Both the position numbers and the translations under genes were made by a program. A model generated the notes under the pieces. It was not told the origin of the DNA, searched no databases, and was given only the letters and a program-made list of their open reading frames with translations. Positions 1-9,456 of a stretch of DNA of 64,000 nt are shown here, one piece after another (position 1 is the first letter of the stretch; the number at the start of each line of letters is the position of its first letter). The stretch is from Peteryoungia ipomoeae (lineage in GTDB: Bacteria; Pseudomonadota; Alphaproteobacteria; Rhizobiales; Rhizobiaceae). The stretch spans positions 62,001-126,000 of the forward strand of contig NZ_STGV01000007.1 of assembly GCF_004912165.1 (NCBI RefSeq), read 5' to 3'.

Positions 1-252
1 CCCGACGGCACGGTTCCGGAGTTGTGCGTGTCGATGGATGATCGCGACGGGCAGCACCATGATGCGACCTTTATCTGCGACGCCTGTCTGATTGCTTCCG
101 CGCTGCTGCTGCCTGAACCAACGGACCGTGTCGGTCGTCGTATGGTCGCCGCCTTGAAAATCGAGGTGCGTCAGCACGATGACACGGGCTATCGCCGCGA
201 ATTTAGCCCGAACACTGCACCGCGTGCACCACCGGTACCGGATTCCATCTGA
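1..252 (+). CDS. C-terminal fragment of an unrecognised protein (5' end outside window)
   Basis: Frame 1 is open from the first base to a TGA at 250-252, giving the last 83 residues of a protein that starts before the window. There is a CDAC motif about residue 31 and a charged, Pro-rich tail, but I recognise no family. It is followed by 94 bases before the Crp/Fnr gene. The frame could also be chance, because GC-rich DNA keeps many frames open. Confidence 0.35.
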   Translation, partial: PDGTVPELCVSMDDRDGQHHDATFICDACLIASALLLPEPTDRVGRRMVAALKIEVRQHDDTGYRREFSPNTAPRAPPVPDSI

Positions 253-346
253 ATCCGGTCCGAACTTGACATCAATCGTCCGGATCGATCTCGTTTTGTC
301 GCCGGCGGATGTCTATGCATCGTGACCGGCCAGCTCCGGAAACGTC

Positions 347-1024
347 ATGTTGCACGTCCTGCCAGTCCGCACTTCATCCAGCTCGCAATCCAGTATCCCC
401 GTATCGCAGGGGCCGCAAAGCAGCTTTTTCAAGCAGCACGACTTTGTCGCGCCCGGCACCGTTCTGTTTTATCAAGGGGAGCCAGCGGGTCCCCAGTACA
501 GGCTCTCACAAGGCTGCATAGCCCTCTCGCAGACGCTCGCTGACGGGCGCCGTCAAATCGTCGATATCGTTGGACCGGGCGGCTTGGTCGGCATCCCTCT
601 CGGCGATCGGAACCGGATGACCGCCGAAACACTCAGCTATTGCCACATCGAGCGATATCAAGCCGACGAGATTGGCAAGATCTACAGCGCGATGGCCGAA
701 GCGATGATGCGCATCGAAGCGCATACCATGTTGCTTGGACGAAAGACTGCACCGGAACGTGTGGCAACCGCCATTCTTGATCTGTCAGCGCGCTTTGCGC
801 GCGCCCAACGCGTCAATCGTGGATGCCGCATCTTCAATCTCTATCTCGGCCGCGGCGATCTTGCCGATTGGCTAGGTCTGTCACTGGAGACAGTCAGCCG
901 CTGGTTCACCCGTTTGAAGCGGGCTGGTCTGATCGATTTCGAGGATCCCGAGATTGTTACGCTCCTGGATCTTCCAGCTCTTCAGGCGATTGCGGATGGG
1001 GCCGCGTCGGCCGGCGTCGCCTGA
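347..1024 (+). CDS. Crp/Fnr-family transcriptional regulator
   Basis: A 225-residue protein with an N-terminal cyclic-nucleotide-binding-like beta-roll (about residues 25-110) and a C-terminal winged helix-turn-helix (about 165-205). The recognition helix reads LETVSRWFTRLKR, with the E-x-x-S-R pattern typical of proteins that bind TTG-N8-CAA sites. The N-terminal cysteine cluster that holds the Fe-S centre of classical FNR is absent, so it resembles the FixK/NnrR/DNR branch, which senses NO or is itself controlled by other regulators. Its position beside the nos operon and a matching box at 2250-2263 suggest that it controls denitrification genes; that link is inferred. The start is the first ATG in frame; the ribosome site is weak. 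Confidence 0.85.
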   Translation: MLHVLPVRTSSSSQSSIPVSQGPQSSFFKQHDFVAPGTVLFYQGEPAGPQYRLSQGCIALSQTLADGRRQIVDIVGPGGLVGIPLGDRNRMTAETLSYCHIERYQADEIGKIYSAMAEAMMRIEAHTMLLGRKTAPERVATAILDLSARFARAQRVNRGCRIFNLYLGRGDLADWLGLSLETVSRWFTRLKRAGLIDFEDPEIVTLLDLPALQAIADGAASAGVA

Positions 1025-1154
1025 AGGGCTGCCATAAACCTTGCTCCTGTTCGTTGGCAGCCTGGAGATGGCGGCCTGGAGATGGCGGCCTGCCATGCCA
1101 TTTGTTTTAAAAGCGGCAGGGATGGAAAGCGAAACTGTGCAGTCAGCGAAGGGT

Positions 1155-2063
1155 TTATGCTCGCCGCCTTGCCTCAAGCGCCGCAACGGCGGCGCCTGAC
1201 AGAACCAGTGGCAAGGCGAGCAGAAAGGGATGCGTCAGCGGCTCGCCGAACAGGATGAGATCGGCAAGGATCGGCCACACGATCGCCAGATATTCAAAGG
1301 GCGCAAGGCGCGAGGCTTCCGTGTAGCGGAATGCGAGCGTCATGCAGATGTGTGCAAAGCCTCCGAAAATGCCGGCACCTACCAGGTACAGCAATTGGTT
1401 CAGGCTCGGCGTAGCCCATCCGAATGGCAGCGTTGCGATGCCACCGGCCATGGACGCCACGACGAAATAGAAGGCGATGGCGCCCGGACTTTCTGTCCGG
1501 CTCAGGCTGCGAACCATGATCAGGGCGAATGCGGTCAGCAGCCCCATCAAGAGTCCGAAGCCGTAGCCGATCAGACGGGTTTCGTCCGCTGCCGTCTGTC
1601 CGAGTTCAGGCCAGACGAGCGCCACCACGCCGACCGTTCCCAGAAGCACACCGGCTGCCCGCCAGACCGTTGCCCGCTCGGAGAGAATGATCACACCGGC
1701 GATAGCCGTGAAGACGGGCGAGAGGTAGCCCAAAAGGGTTGCCTCGGCGAGCGGCAGGCGGGCAATCGAGGCAAAGGAGGCAAACATGGCGGCGGTACCG
1801 AGTGCCGATCTCAGCAGGTGATCGAGCGGACGCTTTGTCGCCAGTCCGCCGGGAAACTCACCTCTGATCCAGAGGAAAACAACGAGGGGAATAAGCGCGA
1901 AGGCCGACCGGAAGAAAACGATCTGTCCCACCGGCACATCGACAGACACCGCTTTGACGAACACAGCCATGGCCGCAAAAAGCGCACCAGACAGAATGCG
2001 TAGGAAGATGCCGAGGGCAGGGCGGTTGAGTGGATCCGCGTTTGCGCTGCTCTCGATCGTCAT
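1155..2063 (-). CDS. DMT-superfamily (EamA) inner-membrane transporter
   Basis: A 302-residue hydrophobic protein with about ten predicted membrane helices in two homologous EamA halves (about residues 18-145 and 160-290). The repeat pattern and length are typical of drug/metabolite transporter permeases. The substrate cannot be told from sequence. A GTG two codons upstream (2069) is an alternative start. It is transcribed away from nosR, so the 250 bases to nosR hold two divergent promoters. A link to denitrification is not evident. Confidence 0.85.
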   Translation of the reverse strand: MTIESSANADPLNRPALGIFLRILSGALFAAMAVFVKAVSVDVPVGQIVFFRSAFALIPLVVFLWIRGEFPGGLATKRPLDHLLRSALGTAAMFASFASIARLPLAEATLLGYLSPVFTAIAGVIILSERATVWRAAGVLLGTVGVVALVWPELGQTAADETRLIGYGFGLLMGLLTAFALIMVRSLSRTESPGAIAFYFVVASMAGGIATLPFGWATPSLNQLLYLVGAGIFGGFAHICMTLAFRYTEASRLAPFEYLAIVWPILADLILFGEPLTHPFLLALPLVLSGAAVAALEARRRA

Positions 2064-2249
2064 GGTCACCGTCGCTGAGTTCTAGCATGTTCCTTAAGCG
2101 TGCTCCGCGGCTCGCCAAGCTGTGGAATGTCATCGTTTACAGGCGAAGTCGAGAGCCTGATCGGCGGGCGGATGTTTGCCGGTTGATGGCTGCGCGCTGT
2201 GGCGGAATGATTTTAGCCCCACGCAATCATTCAGGAATTTCCGAACTGC

Positions 2250-2263
2250 TTGCTCCAGCGCAA
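2250..2263 (+). promoter_or_regulatory. Candidate Crp/Fnr-type box upstream of nosR
   Basis: The sequence TTGCTCCAGCGCAA fits the TTG-N8-CAA layout of Fnr/NnrR/FixK sites, with arms TTGCT and CGCAA matching at four of five positions. It lies 57-70 bases upstream of the nosR ATG and downstream of a Crp/Fnr-type gene. Single matches to so short a pattern occur by chance, so this is a candidate only. Confidence 0.4.
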
Positions 2264-2319
2264 CGATCCTGCACCGGGAAGCCGCCAATGCTCCTGCGAC
2301 GTTACGCGGGAAAACTGGA

Positions 2320-4476
2320 ATGAAATTCTTCCGTCTGGTCCTTTTGTTTTGTGCCTCCCTCTGCTTGGCTGTCTCGGCCAGCGCGGCGCCGGTGCTGCAG
2401 GAGTATCTCCCCGCGGCCAAGGTCTCCGATCTTGTGCCGGGCGCTGACAGTTTCGGACCCATCCGCGAGGATCTGGCGGTCGCCCCCGTGCTCGAGGGCG
2501 GAAAGACGGTCGCCTGGGTGTTCGCCACGTCGGATTTCGTCGGCACGACCGGTTATTCCGGCAAGCCGATCCACACGCTGGTGGCGGTCGGTCTCGACGC
2601 GAAAATACTCGGCGTGCAACTGGTGAAACATTCCGAGCCGATCGTGCTCATTGGCATTCCCGAAGCCAAGGTCAAGGCGTTAGTATCAGGTTATGCCGGC
2701 CTCGACCTCGTCGCCGAGGCGAAGTCCGGCGGCACGGCGCATGAAGTAGACATCATCTCCGGCGCCACGGTCACCGTCATGGTGATCGACGATTCGATCG
2801 TGCGGTCCGGCTTGAAGGTGGCGCGGGCGCTGGGGCTCGGGGGGCTGACGCCGGAGAGCGGTGAGGCCGGACCACGCTTCACGGTCGATGCCGACGCTGC
2901 AGCACCTGTCGATTGGATCGAGGCGGAAGGTGACGGCACAATCCGGCGGCTGTCGCTCGACGTTGCACAGGTCAATGCCGCCTTTGCCGAACATGCCGAT
3001 GCGCGTGCCCGCGAACGTGCGCTGACGGAAGCACCTGATACCACCTTCATCGACATGCATGCGGCGCTTGTCTCTGTTCCCGCCATCGGCAAGTCCCTGC
3101 TCGGGACGGCCGAGGAGGCCAATCTGAAAACCTGGCTGAAAGAGGGTGAGAGCGCCATCTCCATCGTCGGCAGGGGGCTCTACTCGTTCAAGGGCTCGGG
3201 CTATGTACGCGGCGGCATCTTCGACCGCATCGTGCTGATCCAGGACGACGTGTCGGTGCGTTTCCGCGATCGCGACCATCGTCGTCTGGGCGGGATCGCG
3301 CTCTCGGGCGCACCCGAATTCACCGAGATGGACCTGTTTCGCATTCCGGCCAATGTCGGTTTCGATCCAGCCAAACCCTTCCGCATCCAGCTTCTGGCGC
3401 ATCGCGAGGTCGGGCCGATCGAGAAGGTCTTCCATACCTTCGATCTCGGCTACCAGTTGCCGCAGAAGTATCTGAAGGCCGTCGCCGCCGTGCCCGTCGA
3501 GGTTGCGAGTGTAGCCGACAAGGATGAGGGCTCTGCCCAGGCGGATCTTTGGAAGCGCATTTGGCGTGACAAGACGCTGGAGATCGCGGTTCTCGGCACC
3601 ATGCTCTTCGTGCTGACGGCGGTCTTCTTCTTCCAGACCTATGCCGTCAGAAACGCCCGTGCCTTCTACATTTTCCGCATCGCTTTTCTCACGGTAACGC
3701 TGGTTTTCCTCGGCTGGTATGCCAATGCCCAGTTGTCGGTGGTCAACCTGATGGCCCTGTTCGGCAGTCTGGTCACCGGTTTCAGCTGGCAGGCCTTCCT
3801 GCTCGATCCGCTTACCTTCATCCTTTGGTTCTCGGTGGCGGCGGCGTTGCTCTTCTGGGGACGTGGCGCCTATTGCGGCTGGCTCTGCCCCTTCGGTGCC
3901 CTGCAGGAGCTGACCAACCAGATCGCCCGCAAGCTGCATATTCCGCAATGGACTTTGCCCTGGGGGCTGCATGAGCGCCTGTGGCCGCTCAAATACATGA
4001 TCTTTCTCGGCCTGTTCGGGGTTTCGCTTATGAGCGTCGAGCAGGCAGAGCACCTGGCCGAGATCGAACCCTTCAAGACCGCGATCATCCTGAAATTCAT
4101 CCGCGCCTGGCCGTTTGTCGCCTATGCGAGCGCTCTTCTTGTGGCCGGCCTGTTCGTCGAACGCTTCTACTGTCGCTATCTCTGCCCGCTCGGCGCGGCA
4201 CTCGCGATACCCGCCCGCATCCGCATGTTCGACTGGCTGAAGCGCTACCACGAGTGCGGAAATCCCTGCCAGACCTGCTCCAACCAGTGTCCGGTGCAGG
4301 CCATCCACAAGACCGGCGAGATCAATCCGAACGAGTGCATCAACTGCCTGCACTGCCAGGTGCTCTACCAGTCCGAGAGCGTCTGTCCCGTGGTGATGAA
4401 GAAGATGAAATCGCGGGCCAAGCTGGCGGCAAGCCCGGGCGGGGCGCCGATCGGCCAATCCGCAGCCAAAGTCTAA
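2320..4476 (+). CDS. nosR: NosR, membrane flavo-iron-sulfur protein for N2O reductase
   Basis: A 718-residue polytopic protein needed for nosZ expression and for feeding electrons to, and maturing, N2O reductase. A signal-like N terminus (MKFFRLVLLFCASLCLAVS) leads into a periplasmic FMN-binding domain with an SGAT motif (about residue 147) where FMN is attached through threonine. Membrane helices follow from about residue 425, with CGWLCP (about 519) and CRYLCP (about 617) motifs and two cytoplasmic 4Fe-4S clusters (CGNPCQTCSNQC and CINCLHC, about 645-685). The frame is open further upstream to 2176, but the ATG at 2320 gives the proper signal sequence. First gene of the nosRZDFYLX operon, possibly controlled by the box at 2250. 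The stop codon lies in a 17-bp tandem duplication. Confidence 0.96.
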   Translation: MKFFRLVLLFCASLCLAVSASAAPVLQEYLPAAKVSDLVPGADSFGPIREDLAVAPVLEGGKTVAWVFATSDFVGTTGYSGKPIHTLVAVGLDAKILGVQLVKHSEPIVLIGIPEAKVKALVSGYAGLDLVAEAKSGGTAHEVDIISGATVTVMVIDDSIVRSGLKVARALGLGGLTPESGEAGPRFTVDADAAAPVDWIEAEGDGTIRRLSLDVAQVNAAFAEHADARARERALTEAPDTTFIDMHAALVSVPAIGKSLLGTAEEANLKTWLKEGESAISIVGRGLYSFKGSGYVRGGIFDRIVLIQDDVSVRFRDRDHRRLGGIALSGAPEFTEMDLFRIPANVGFDPAKPFRIQLLAHREVGPIEKVFHTFDLGYQLPQKYLKAVAAVPVEVASVADKDEGSAQADLWKRIWRDKTLEIAVLGTMLFVLTAVFFFQTYAVRNARAFYIFRIAFLTVTLVFLGWYANAQLSVVNLMALFGSLVTGFSWQAFLLDPLTFILWFSVAAALLFWGRGAYCGWLCPFGALQELTNQIARKLHIPQWTLPWGLHERLWPLKYMIFLGLFGVSLMSVEQAEHLAEIEPFKTAIILKFIRAWPFVAYASALLVAGLFVERFYCRYLCPLGAALAIPARIRMFDWLKRYHECGNPCQTCSNQCPVQAIHKTGEINPNECINCLHCQVLYQSESVCPVVMKKMKSRAKLAASPGGAPIGQSAAKV

Positions 4477-4497
4477 CCGAAGCCAAAGTCTAACCGA
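4464..4497 (+). repeat. 17-bp tandem duplication over the nosR stop codon
   Basis: The unit AGCCAAAGTCTAACCGA occurs twice in direct succession (4464-4480 and 4481-4497). The first copy holds the nosR stop TAA (4474-4476); the second lies in the short nosR-nosZ spacer. It looks like a recent slippage event. Confidence 0.9.
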
Positions 4498-4512
4498 AGA
4501 AGGACATCGACG

Positions 4513-6441
4513 ATGGAAACGAAAGAAACCAAGGGCCTGAGCCGGCGAGAGCTGTTCAGCGCCACGGCCGGCACTGCCGTTCTGGCCGGAAGCATGGGGG
4601 CCGGCGCGCTTGGCCTCGGCGCGGCCGTCATGGCGACACCGGCGCTCGCTGCCGCCGAGGGCGATGGCTCGGTCGCACCCGGCAAGCTCGACGATTACTA
4701 CGGCTTCTGGTCCTCCGGCCAGACAGGTGAAATGCGCATTCTCGGCATCCCCTCGATGCGCGAACTGATGCGCGTTCCGGTGTTCAACCGTTGCTCGGCC
4801 ACCGGCTGGGGCCTGACCAATGAATCGATCCGCATCCACCAGCGGACCATGTCGGAGAAGACCAAGAAGCAGCTCGCCGCCAACGGCAAGAAGATCCACG
4901 ACAATGGAGATCTGCACCACGTCCACATGTCCTTCACCGAGGGCAAATATGACGGCCGCTTCCTGTTCATGAACGACAAGGCCAATACCCGTGTTGCCCG
5001 CGTCCGTTGTGACGTGATGAAGACCGACGCCATCCTGGAAATCCCGAATGCCAAGGGCATCCATGGCATGCGTCCGCAGAAGTGGCCCAAGACGAACTAC
5101 GTCTTCTGCAATGGCGAGGACGAAGCGCCGCTGGTCAATGACGGATCGACCATGAAGGACGTGTCGACCTATGTGAACATCTTCACCGCCGTTGATGCGG
5201 AAAAGTGGGACGTGGCGTGGCAGGTTCAGGTGTCCGGCAATCTCGACAATTGCGACGCTGACTATGAGGGCAAATGGGCCTTCTCGACCAGCTACAACTC
5301 CGAAATGGGCATGACGCTTGAAGAAATGACCAAGTCCGAGATGGACCATGTCGTCATCTTCAATCTGGCCGAGATCGAAAAGGCCATCGCCGCCGGCCAG
5401 TTCAAGGAAGTCAACGGCGTCAAGGTGCTCGACGGCCGCAAGGAGGCCAAGTCCCTCTTCACCCGCTACATCCCGATCGCGAACAATCCGCATGGCTGCA
5501 ACATGGCGCCGGACAAGAAGCATTTGTGCATCGGCGGCAAACTTTCGCCGACGGTCACCGTGCTTGACGTGACCAAGTTCGATGCGCTGTTCTATGACAA
5601 TGCCGAGCCGCGCAGCGCCGTCGTCGCTGAACCGGAACTTGGTCTCGGCCCATTGCACACGGCCTTTGACGGTCGCGGCAATGCCTATACCTCGCTCTTC
5701 CTGGACAGCCAGGTGGCCAAGTGGAACATCGAGGACGCGATCAAGGCCTATGCCGGCGAAAAGATCAATCCGATCAAGGACAAGATCGATGTCCAGTATC
5801 AGCCGGGCCACCTGAAGACGGTCATGGGCGAAACGCTGGATGCCTCGAGCGACTGGCTGGTGTGCCTGTGCAAGTTCTCCAAGGATCGCTTCCTGAATGT
5901 CGGTCCGCTGAAGCCGGAAAATGACCAGCTGATCGACATCTCCGGCGACAAGATGAAGCTCGTGCATGACGGCCCGAATTTCGCCGAACCACATGACGCG
6001 ATCGCGGTTGCGCCGTCGATTCTGCCGAACATCCGCTCCACCTGGGACCGCAAGGATCCGTTCTGGGCCGAAACCCGCAAGCAGGCTGAGGCCGATGGCG
6101 TCAACATCGACGAGTGGACCGATGCGGTGATCCGCGACGGCAACAAGGTGCGCGTCTACATGACCTCGGTCGCTCCGGCCTTCAGCCAGGAGAGCTTCAC
6201 GGTCAAGGAAGGCGACGAGGTCACGGTGATCGTCACCAATCTCGATGACATCGATGATCTGACGCACGGCTTCACCATGGGCAATCATGGCGTGGCCATC
6301 GAAATCGGCCCGCAGCAGACGAGTTCGGTCACCTTCGTCGCCGCCAATCCGGGCGTCTACTGGTATTATTGCCAGTGGTTCTGCCATGCCCTGCACATGG
6401 AAATGCGCGGACGCATGTTCGTCGAGCCGAAGGGCGTCTGA
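4513..6441 (+). CDS. nosZ: NosZ, nitrous oxide reductase (Tat-exported, clade I)
   Basis: A 642-residue periplasmic enzyme that reduces N2O to N2, the last step of denitrification. The N terminus has a Tat signal with the twin arginine in LSRRELFSA (residues 9-17), followed by an Ala-rich hydrophobic stretch, which marks clade I. The seven-bladed propeller carries histidines for the CuZ centre, for example DLHHVHMS near residue 133. The C-terminal cupredoxin domain holds the CuA ligands in [12 protein letters not shown] (about 620-632: two Cys, His, Met). It lies 36 bases after nosR and 3 bases before nosD, so it is co-transcribed. All motifs look intact. Confidence 0.97.
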   Translation: METKETKGLSRRELFSATAGTAVLAGSMGAGALGLGAAVMATPALAAAEGDGSVAPGKLDDYYGFWSSGQTGEMRILGIPSMRELMRVPVFNRCSATGWGLTNESIRIHQRTMSEKTKKQLAANGKKIHDNGDLHHVHMSFTEGKYDGRFLFMNDKANTRVARVRCDVMKTDAILEIPNAKGIHGMRPQKWPKTNYVFCNGEDEAPLVNDGSTMKDVSTYVNIFTAVDAEKWDVAWQVQVSGNLDNCDADYEGKWAFSTSYNSEMGMTLEEMTKSEMDHVVIFNLAEIEKAIAAGQFKEVNGVKVLDGRKEAKSLFTRYIPIANNPHGCNMAPDKKHLCIGGKLSPTVTVLDVTKFDALFYDNAEPRSAVVAEPELGLGPLHTAFDGRGNAYTSLFLDSQVAKWNIEDAIKAYAGEKINPIKDKIDVQYQPGHLKTVMGETLDASSDWLVCLCKFSKDRFLNVGPLKPENDQLIDISGDKMKLVHDGPNFAEPHDAIAVAPSILPNIRSTWDRKDPFWAETRKQAEADGVNIDEWTDAVIRDGNKVRVYMTSVAPAFSQESFTVKEGDEVTVIVTNLDDIDDLTHGFTMGNHGVAIEIGPQQTSSVTFVAANPGVYWYYCQWFCHALHMEMRGRMFVEPKGV

Positions 6442-6444
6442 GCC

Positions 6445-7773
6445 ATGCGGTTGTTCGTCGTCCTGATCGGCCTTGTTCTCGCCTCGCCGCTTGCGGCGGC
6501 GGAGCGTATGGTCGCGCCGGGCACGGGCAGTCTTGCCGCCGCCATCGCCGGGGCGGCGCCCGGCGATGTGCTGACACTGAGCGACGGGGCCTATCTCGGC
6601 CCCGTCACCATCGACCGGTCCCTTGCCATCGCCGGCCCACGCGGCGCGGTCGTCGATGGAGAGGGCTTGGGCAGCGTCATGACGATTACCGCATCCGATG
6701 TCCGCTTGACCGGCTTCACCGTGACCGGCTCGGGCCGGGTCAATGAGAACCTCGATGCCGGCGTGAAGATCGAAAAGGGCGCCGATCGCGCCCGTATCGA
6801 AAAGCTGCATGTCACAGGCAACATGCATGGCATCGACGTGCATGGCGGTCGCGATGCGGTGGTGGCTGGCAACGAGATTACTGGCCTCGACAGCCCGCGC
6901 ATGAACGAGCGCGGCAATGGCATTTATGTCTGGAACAGCCCCGGCACCCTGCTGGAGAACAATGTCATCCGGTTCGGGCGCGACGGCATCTTTTCCAATG
7001 CCAGCTCGAACAGCATCTATCGCGGCAATGTCATGCGCGACCTGCGTTTTGCCGTACATTTCATGTACACCCGCAACACCGAGGTCTCCGGCAATATCTC
7101 GATCGGCAACCATCTCGGCTTTGCCATCATGTTTTCGAACCAGGCAAAAATCCTCAACAATATGAGCCTCGGCGACCGCGAGCACGGGCTGATGCTGAAC
7201 TATGCCAACAATGCCGACGTCACCGGCAATCTGGTGCGCGGCGGCACGAAGAAGTGCTTCTTCATCTACAACGCCCACAAGAACCTGATCTGGGACAACC
7301 GCTTCGAGGGCTGCGGCATCGGCATCCACTTTACCGCCGGTTCGGAGAAGAACGTGTTGACCGGCAACGCCTTCATCGCCAATCGTGAGCAGGTGAAATA
7401 TGTCGGAACCCGCAACATGGAATGGAGCCATGAGGGCAGGGGTAATTTCTGGTCCGACCATCCGGCCTTCGACCTTAATGGCGACGGTATCGCCGACAGT
7501 TTTTATCGCCCCAATGACTTGATGGACCAGATCCTCTGGTCGCAACCCGCCGCAAGCCTGTTGATCGGGTCACCGGCGGTCCAACTGGTGCGCTGGAGCC
7601 AGCGGGACTTCCCTGCCACGCTGCCGGGCGGCGTACGCGACAGCGCCCCATTGATGCACCCCCTGACAATTGCCGTTCCCCCGGAAATCCTGGGCTACGA
7701 AGCCGAGGCCGCCGGCCGTTGGGCGACAGGAAATTATGATGACACCGACCCTGACAATCTCTCGGCTCACTAA
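6445..7773 (+). CDS. nosD: NosD, periplasmic copper-site assembly protein
   Basis: A 442-residue protein with a Sec signal peptide (MRLFVVLIGLVLASPLAAA) followed by many parallel beta-helix (PbH1) repeats rich in N-x-I/V and GN motifs. NosD works with the NosFY ABC transporter to build the CuZ centre of NosZ. Length and order match rhizobial nos clusters. The 3' end overlaps nosF by 38 bases, so the two are translated from a coupled message. Confidence 0.95.
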   Translation: MRLFVVLIGLVLASPLAAAERMVAPGTGSLAAAIAGAAPGDVLTLSDGAYLGPVTIDRSLAIAGPRGAVVDGEGLGSVMTITASDVRLTGFTVTGSGRVNENLDAGVKIEKGADRARIEKLHVTGNMHGIDVHGGRDAVVAGNEITGLDSPRMNERGNGIYVWNSPGTLLENNVIRFGRDGIFSNASSNSIYRGNVMRDLRFAVHFMYTRNTEVSGNISIGNHLGFAIMFSNQAKILNNMSLGDREHGLMLNYANNADVTGNLVRGGTKKCFFIYNAHKNLIWDNRFEGCGIGIHFTAGSEKNVLTGNAFIANREQVKYVGTRNMEWSHEGRGNFWSDHPAFDLNGDGIADSFYRPNDLMDQILWSQPAASLLIGSPAVQLVRWSQRDFPATLPGGVRDSAPLMHPLTIAVPPEILGYEAEAAGRWATGNYDDTDPDNLSAH

Positions 7774-8638
7774 GCGCTTTCAGTCCGTCGAGGCGCTCCG
7801 GCAGGTGTCGCTGACCTTGCAGCCGGGAAAGCGCGCCGCGCTTCTTGGACATAACGGCGCCGGCAAGTCGACGATGATGAAGATCATCCTCGGGCTGATC
7901 CCCTTCGACAGTGGTGACGTCACCGTCTGCGGCGAGATGCCGGGAACGGCTGCCGCGCGCATGCAGGTGGCCTATCTGCCGGAAAACGTCGCCTTCCATC
8001 CGGCCCTGACAGGCGAGGAACAGATCCGCCACTATCTCTCATTGCGTGGGGAAAGTCCCCGCATGGCGCCGGAGCTTCTGGCTCGCGTGGGGCTTGCCCA
8101 TGCGGCCCGGCGACGGATCGGCACCTATTCCAAGGGCATGCGCCAGCGCGTCGGCCTCGCCCAGACCCTGATCGGCCGGCCGCGTCTTCTGGTGCTCGAC
8201 GAGCCGACCTCGGGCCTCGATCCGGTCTCGCGGCGGGATTTCTACGACCTGCTCGACGGTCTTTCTGCCGATGGTACCGCGATCCTCCTGTCCTCGCACG
8301 TCCTGACCGAGGTCGAGGCACGCACCGACAGCATCCTGATCCTGTCCGGCGGCCAGCTCGTGGCGGAAGGCACGCTTGCCGATCTTCGGACACGGGCGGC
8401 CCTGCCGATCACGCTTCTTGTTCGGCCGGCACAGGGCCATGCGGCATCGCTGGCAGCCGCATTTCCCGAGGCCGCCATCGGTGCCGAGGGCATGCTGCGT
8501 ATCTCCTGCGCGCAGGCAGAGAAGCTGCCGCTTCTCGCCCGGATCACGGCGCGTGGCACCGAGGTCGCTGACCTCGATGTGATTCCGCCGAGCCTTGAGG
8601 ACATCTATAGCCATTTCAGCCGGAGGGATGGGCAATGA
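7736..8638 (+). CDS. nosF: NosF, ABC transporter ATPase for N2O reductase maturation
   Basis: A 300-residue cytoplasmic ATPase. Walker A is GHNGAGKST (about residues 39-47), the signature is YSKGMRQRVG, Walker B is LLVLDEPTSGLD, and the H-loop histidine is in LSSHVL. It powers the NosDFY complex. The ATG at 7736 (or the next codon, 7739) gives the usual N terminus (TLTISRLTKRF); longer frames run into nosD. It overlaps nosY by ATGA. Confidence 0.94.
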   Translation: MMTPTLTISRLTKRFQSVEALRQVSLTLQPGKRAALLGHNGAGKSTMMKIILGLIPFDSGDVTVCGEMPGTAAARMQVAYLPENVAFHPALTGEEQIRHYLSLRGESPRMAPELLARVGLAHAARRRIGTYSKGMRQRVGLAQTLIGRPRLLVLDEPTSGLDPVSRRDFYDLLDGLSADGTAILLSSHVLTEVEARTDSILILSGGQLVAEGTLADLRTRAALPITLLVRPAQGHAASLAAAFPEAAIGAEGMLRISCAQAEKLPLLARITARGTEVADLDVIPPSLEDIYSHFSRRDGQ

Positions 8639-9456
8639 GCCGCATCCTCGCCACCGCGACCAGCGAATTCCGTATCGCGTTTCGCAATCGCTGGGTTCTG
8701 ATCGCCACAGGTATGATGGTGCTGTTTGCGCTCGTGCTGGCCGCTGCCGGCTCCGCGCCAACAGGCGATGTGGGCGTCGACCGTCTGTCGGTCACGGTCG
8801 CCTCGCTGACCTCGCTTGCCGTCTATCTCGTGCCGCTTCTCGCGCTGCTGATGAGCTTTGATGCCGTGGCGGGTGAAGTGGAACGCGGCACACTGCCGCT
8901 GCTTCTGACCTACCCTGTTTCGCGGCTTGAGATCCTGCTCGGCAAGCTTCTCGCGCATCTGGCGATCCTCGCGCTGGCCGTCACGCTTGGCTATGGCGCT
9001 GCACTGGTGGTGGCGGTGTGGTCCGATCCAGACGCGATCCAGGGGATCGGCTCGCTGTGGCGGCTGATCTGGTCTTCGGTGATTTTGGGCGCCACTTTCC
9101 TTGGCGCGGGTTATGCACTGTCCGCGCTGGCGCGCCGGCCCTCTGGGGCGGCGGGTCTTGCAATCGCGCTCTGGCTGGTTGCGGTCGTGCTTTACGATCT
9201 GGCGCTTCTGGCGCTGATCGTGACGGATGGTGGTGGTGCCTTCACCACGCAGGCTCTGCCCGTCGCCCTGCTGGCCAATCCCGCCGATGCCTTCCGCGTT
9301 TTCAATCTGTCCGCCGGTCAGGCGGTGGCCGCGGCCGGCGGCATTGGCGGTGCGGCTGGCGCGATCCCGCTGTGGCAATCGGCCGCCTCGCTGTTCCTCT
9401 GGCCGCTCCTCGCTATCGCACTTGCCGTATCCGCGTTTCGAAAGGTGACGCCATGA
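8635..9456 (+). CDS. nosY: NosY, ABC-2 type permease for N2O reductase maturation
   Basis: A 273-residue membrane protein with about six hydrophobic helices and the conserved cytoplasmic motif SFDAVAGEVERGTLPLLLTY after the second helix, as in ABC-2 permeases. It pairs with NosF and NosD. It overlaps both neighbours by ATGA, so the three genes are tightly coupled. Confidence 0.94.
   Translation: MSRILATATSEFRIAFRNRWVLIATGMMVLFALVLAAAGSAPTGDVGVDRLSVTVASLTSLAVYLVPLLALLMSFDAVAGEVERGTLPLLLTYPVSRLEILLGKLLAHLAILALAVTLGYGAALVVAVWSDPDAIQGIGSLWRLIWSSVILGATFLGAGYALSALARRPSGAAGLAIALWLVAVVLYDLALLALIVTDGGGAFTTQALPVALLANPADAFRVFNLSAGQAVAAAGGIGGAAGAIPLWQSAASLFLWPLLAIALAVSAFRKVTP

Noticed and set aside
2686..7545. 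1619-codon open frame on the minus strand across nosR, nosZ and nosD
   Set aside because: It is antisense to three well-defined genes. High GC at third positions keeps the opposite frame open; the product matches no family.
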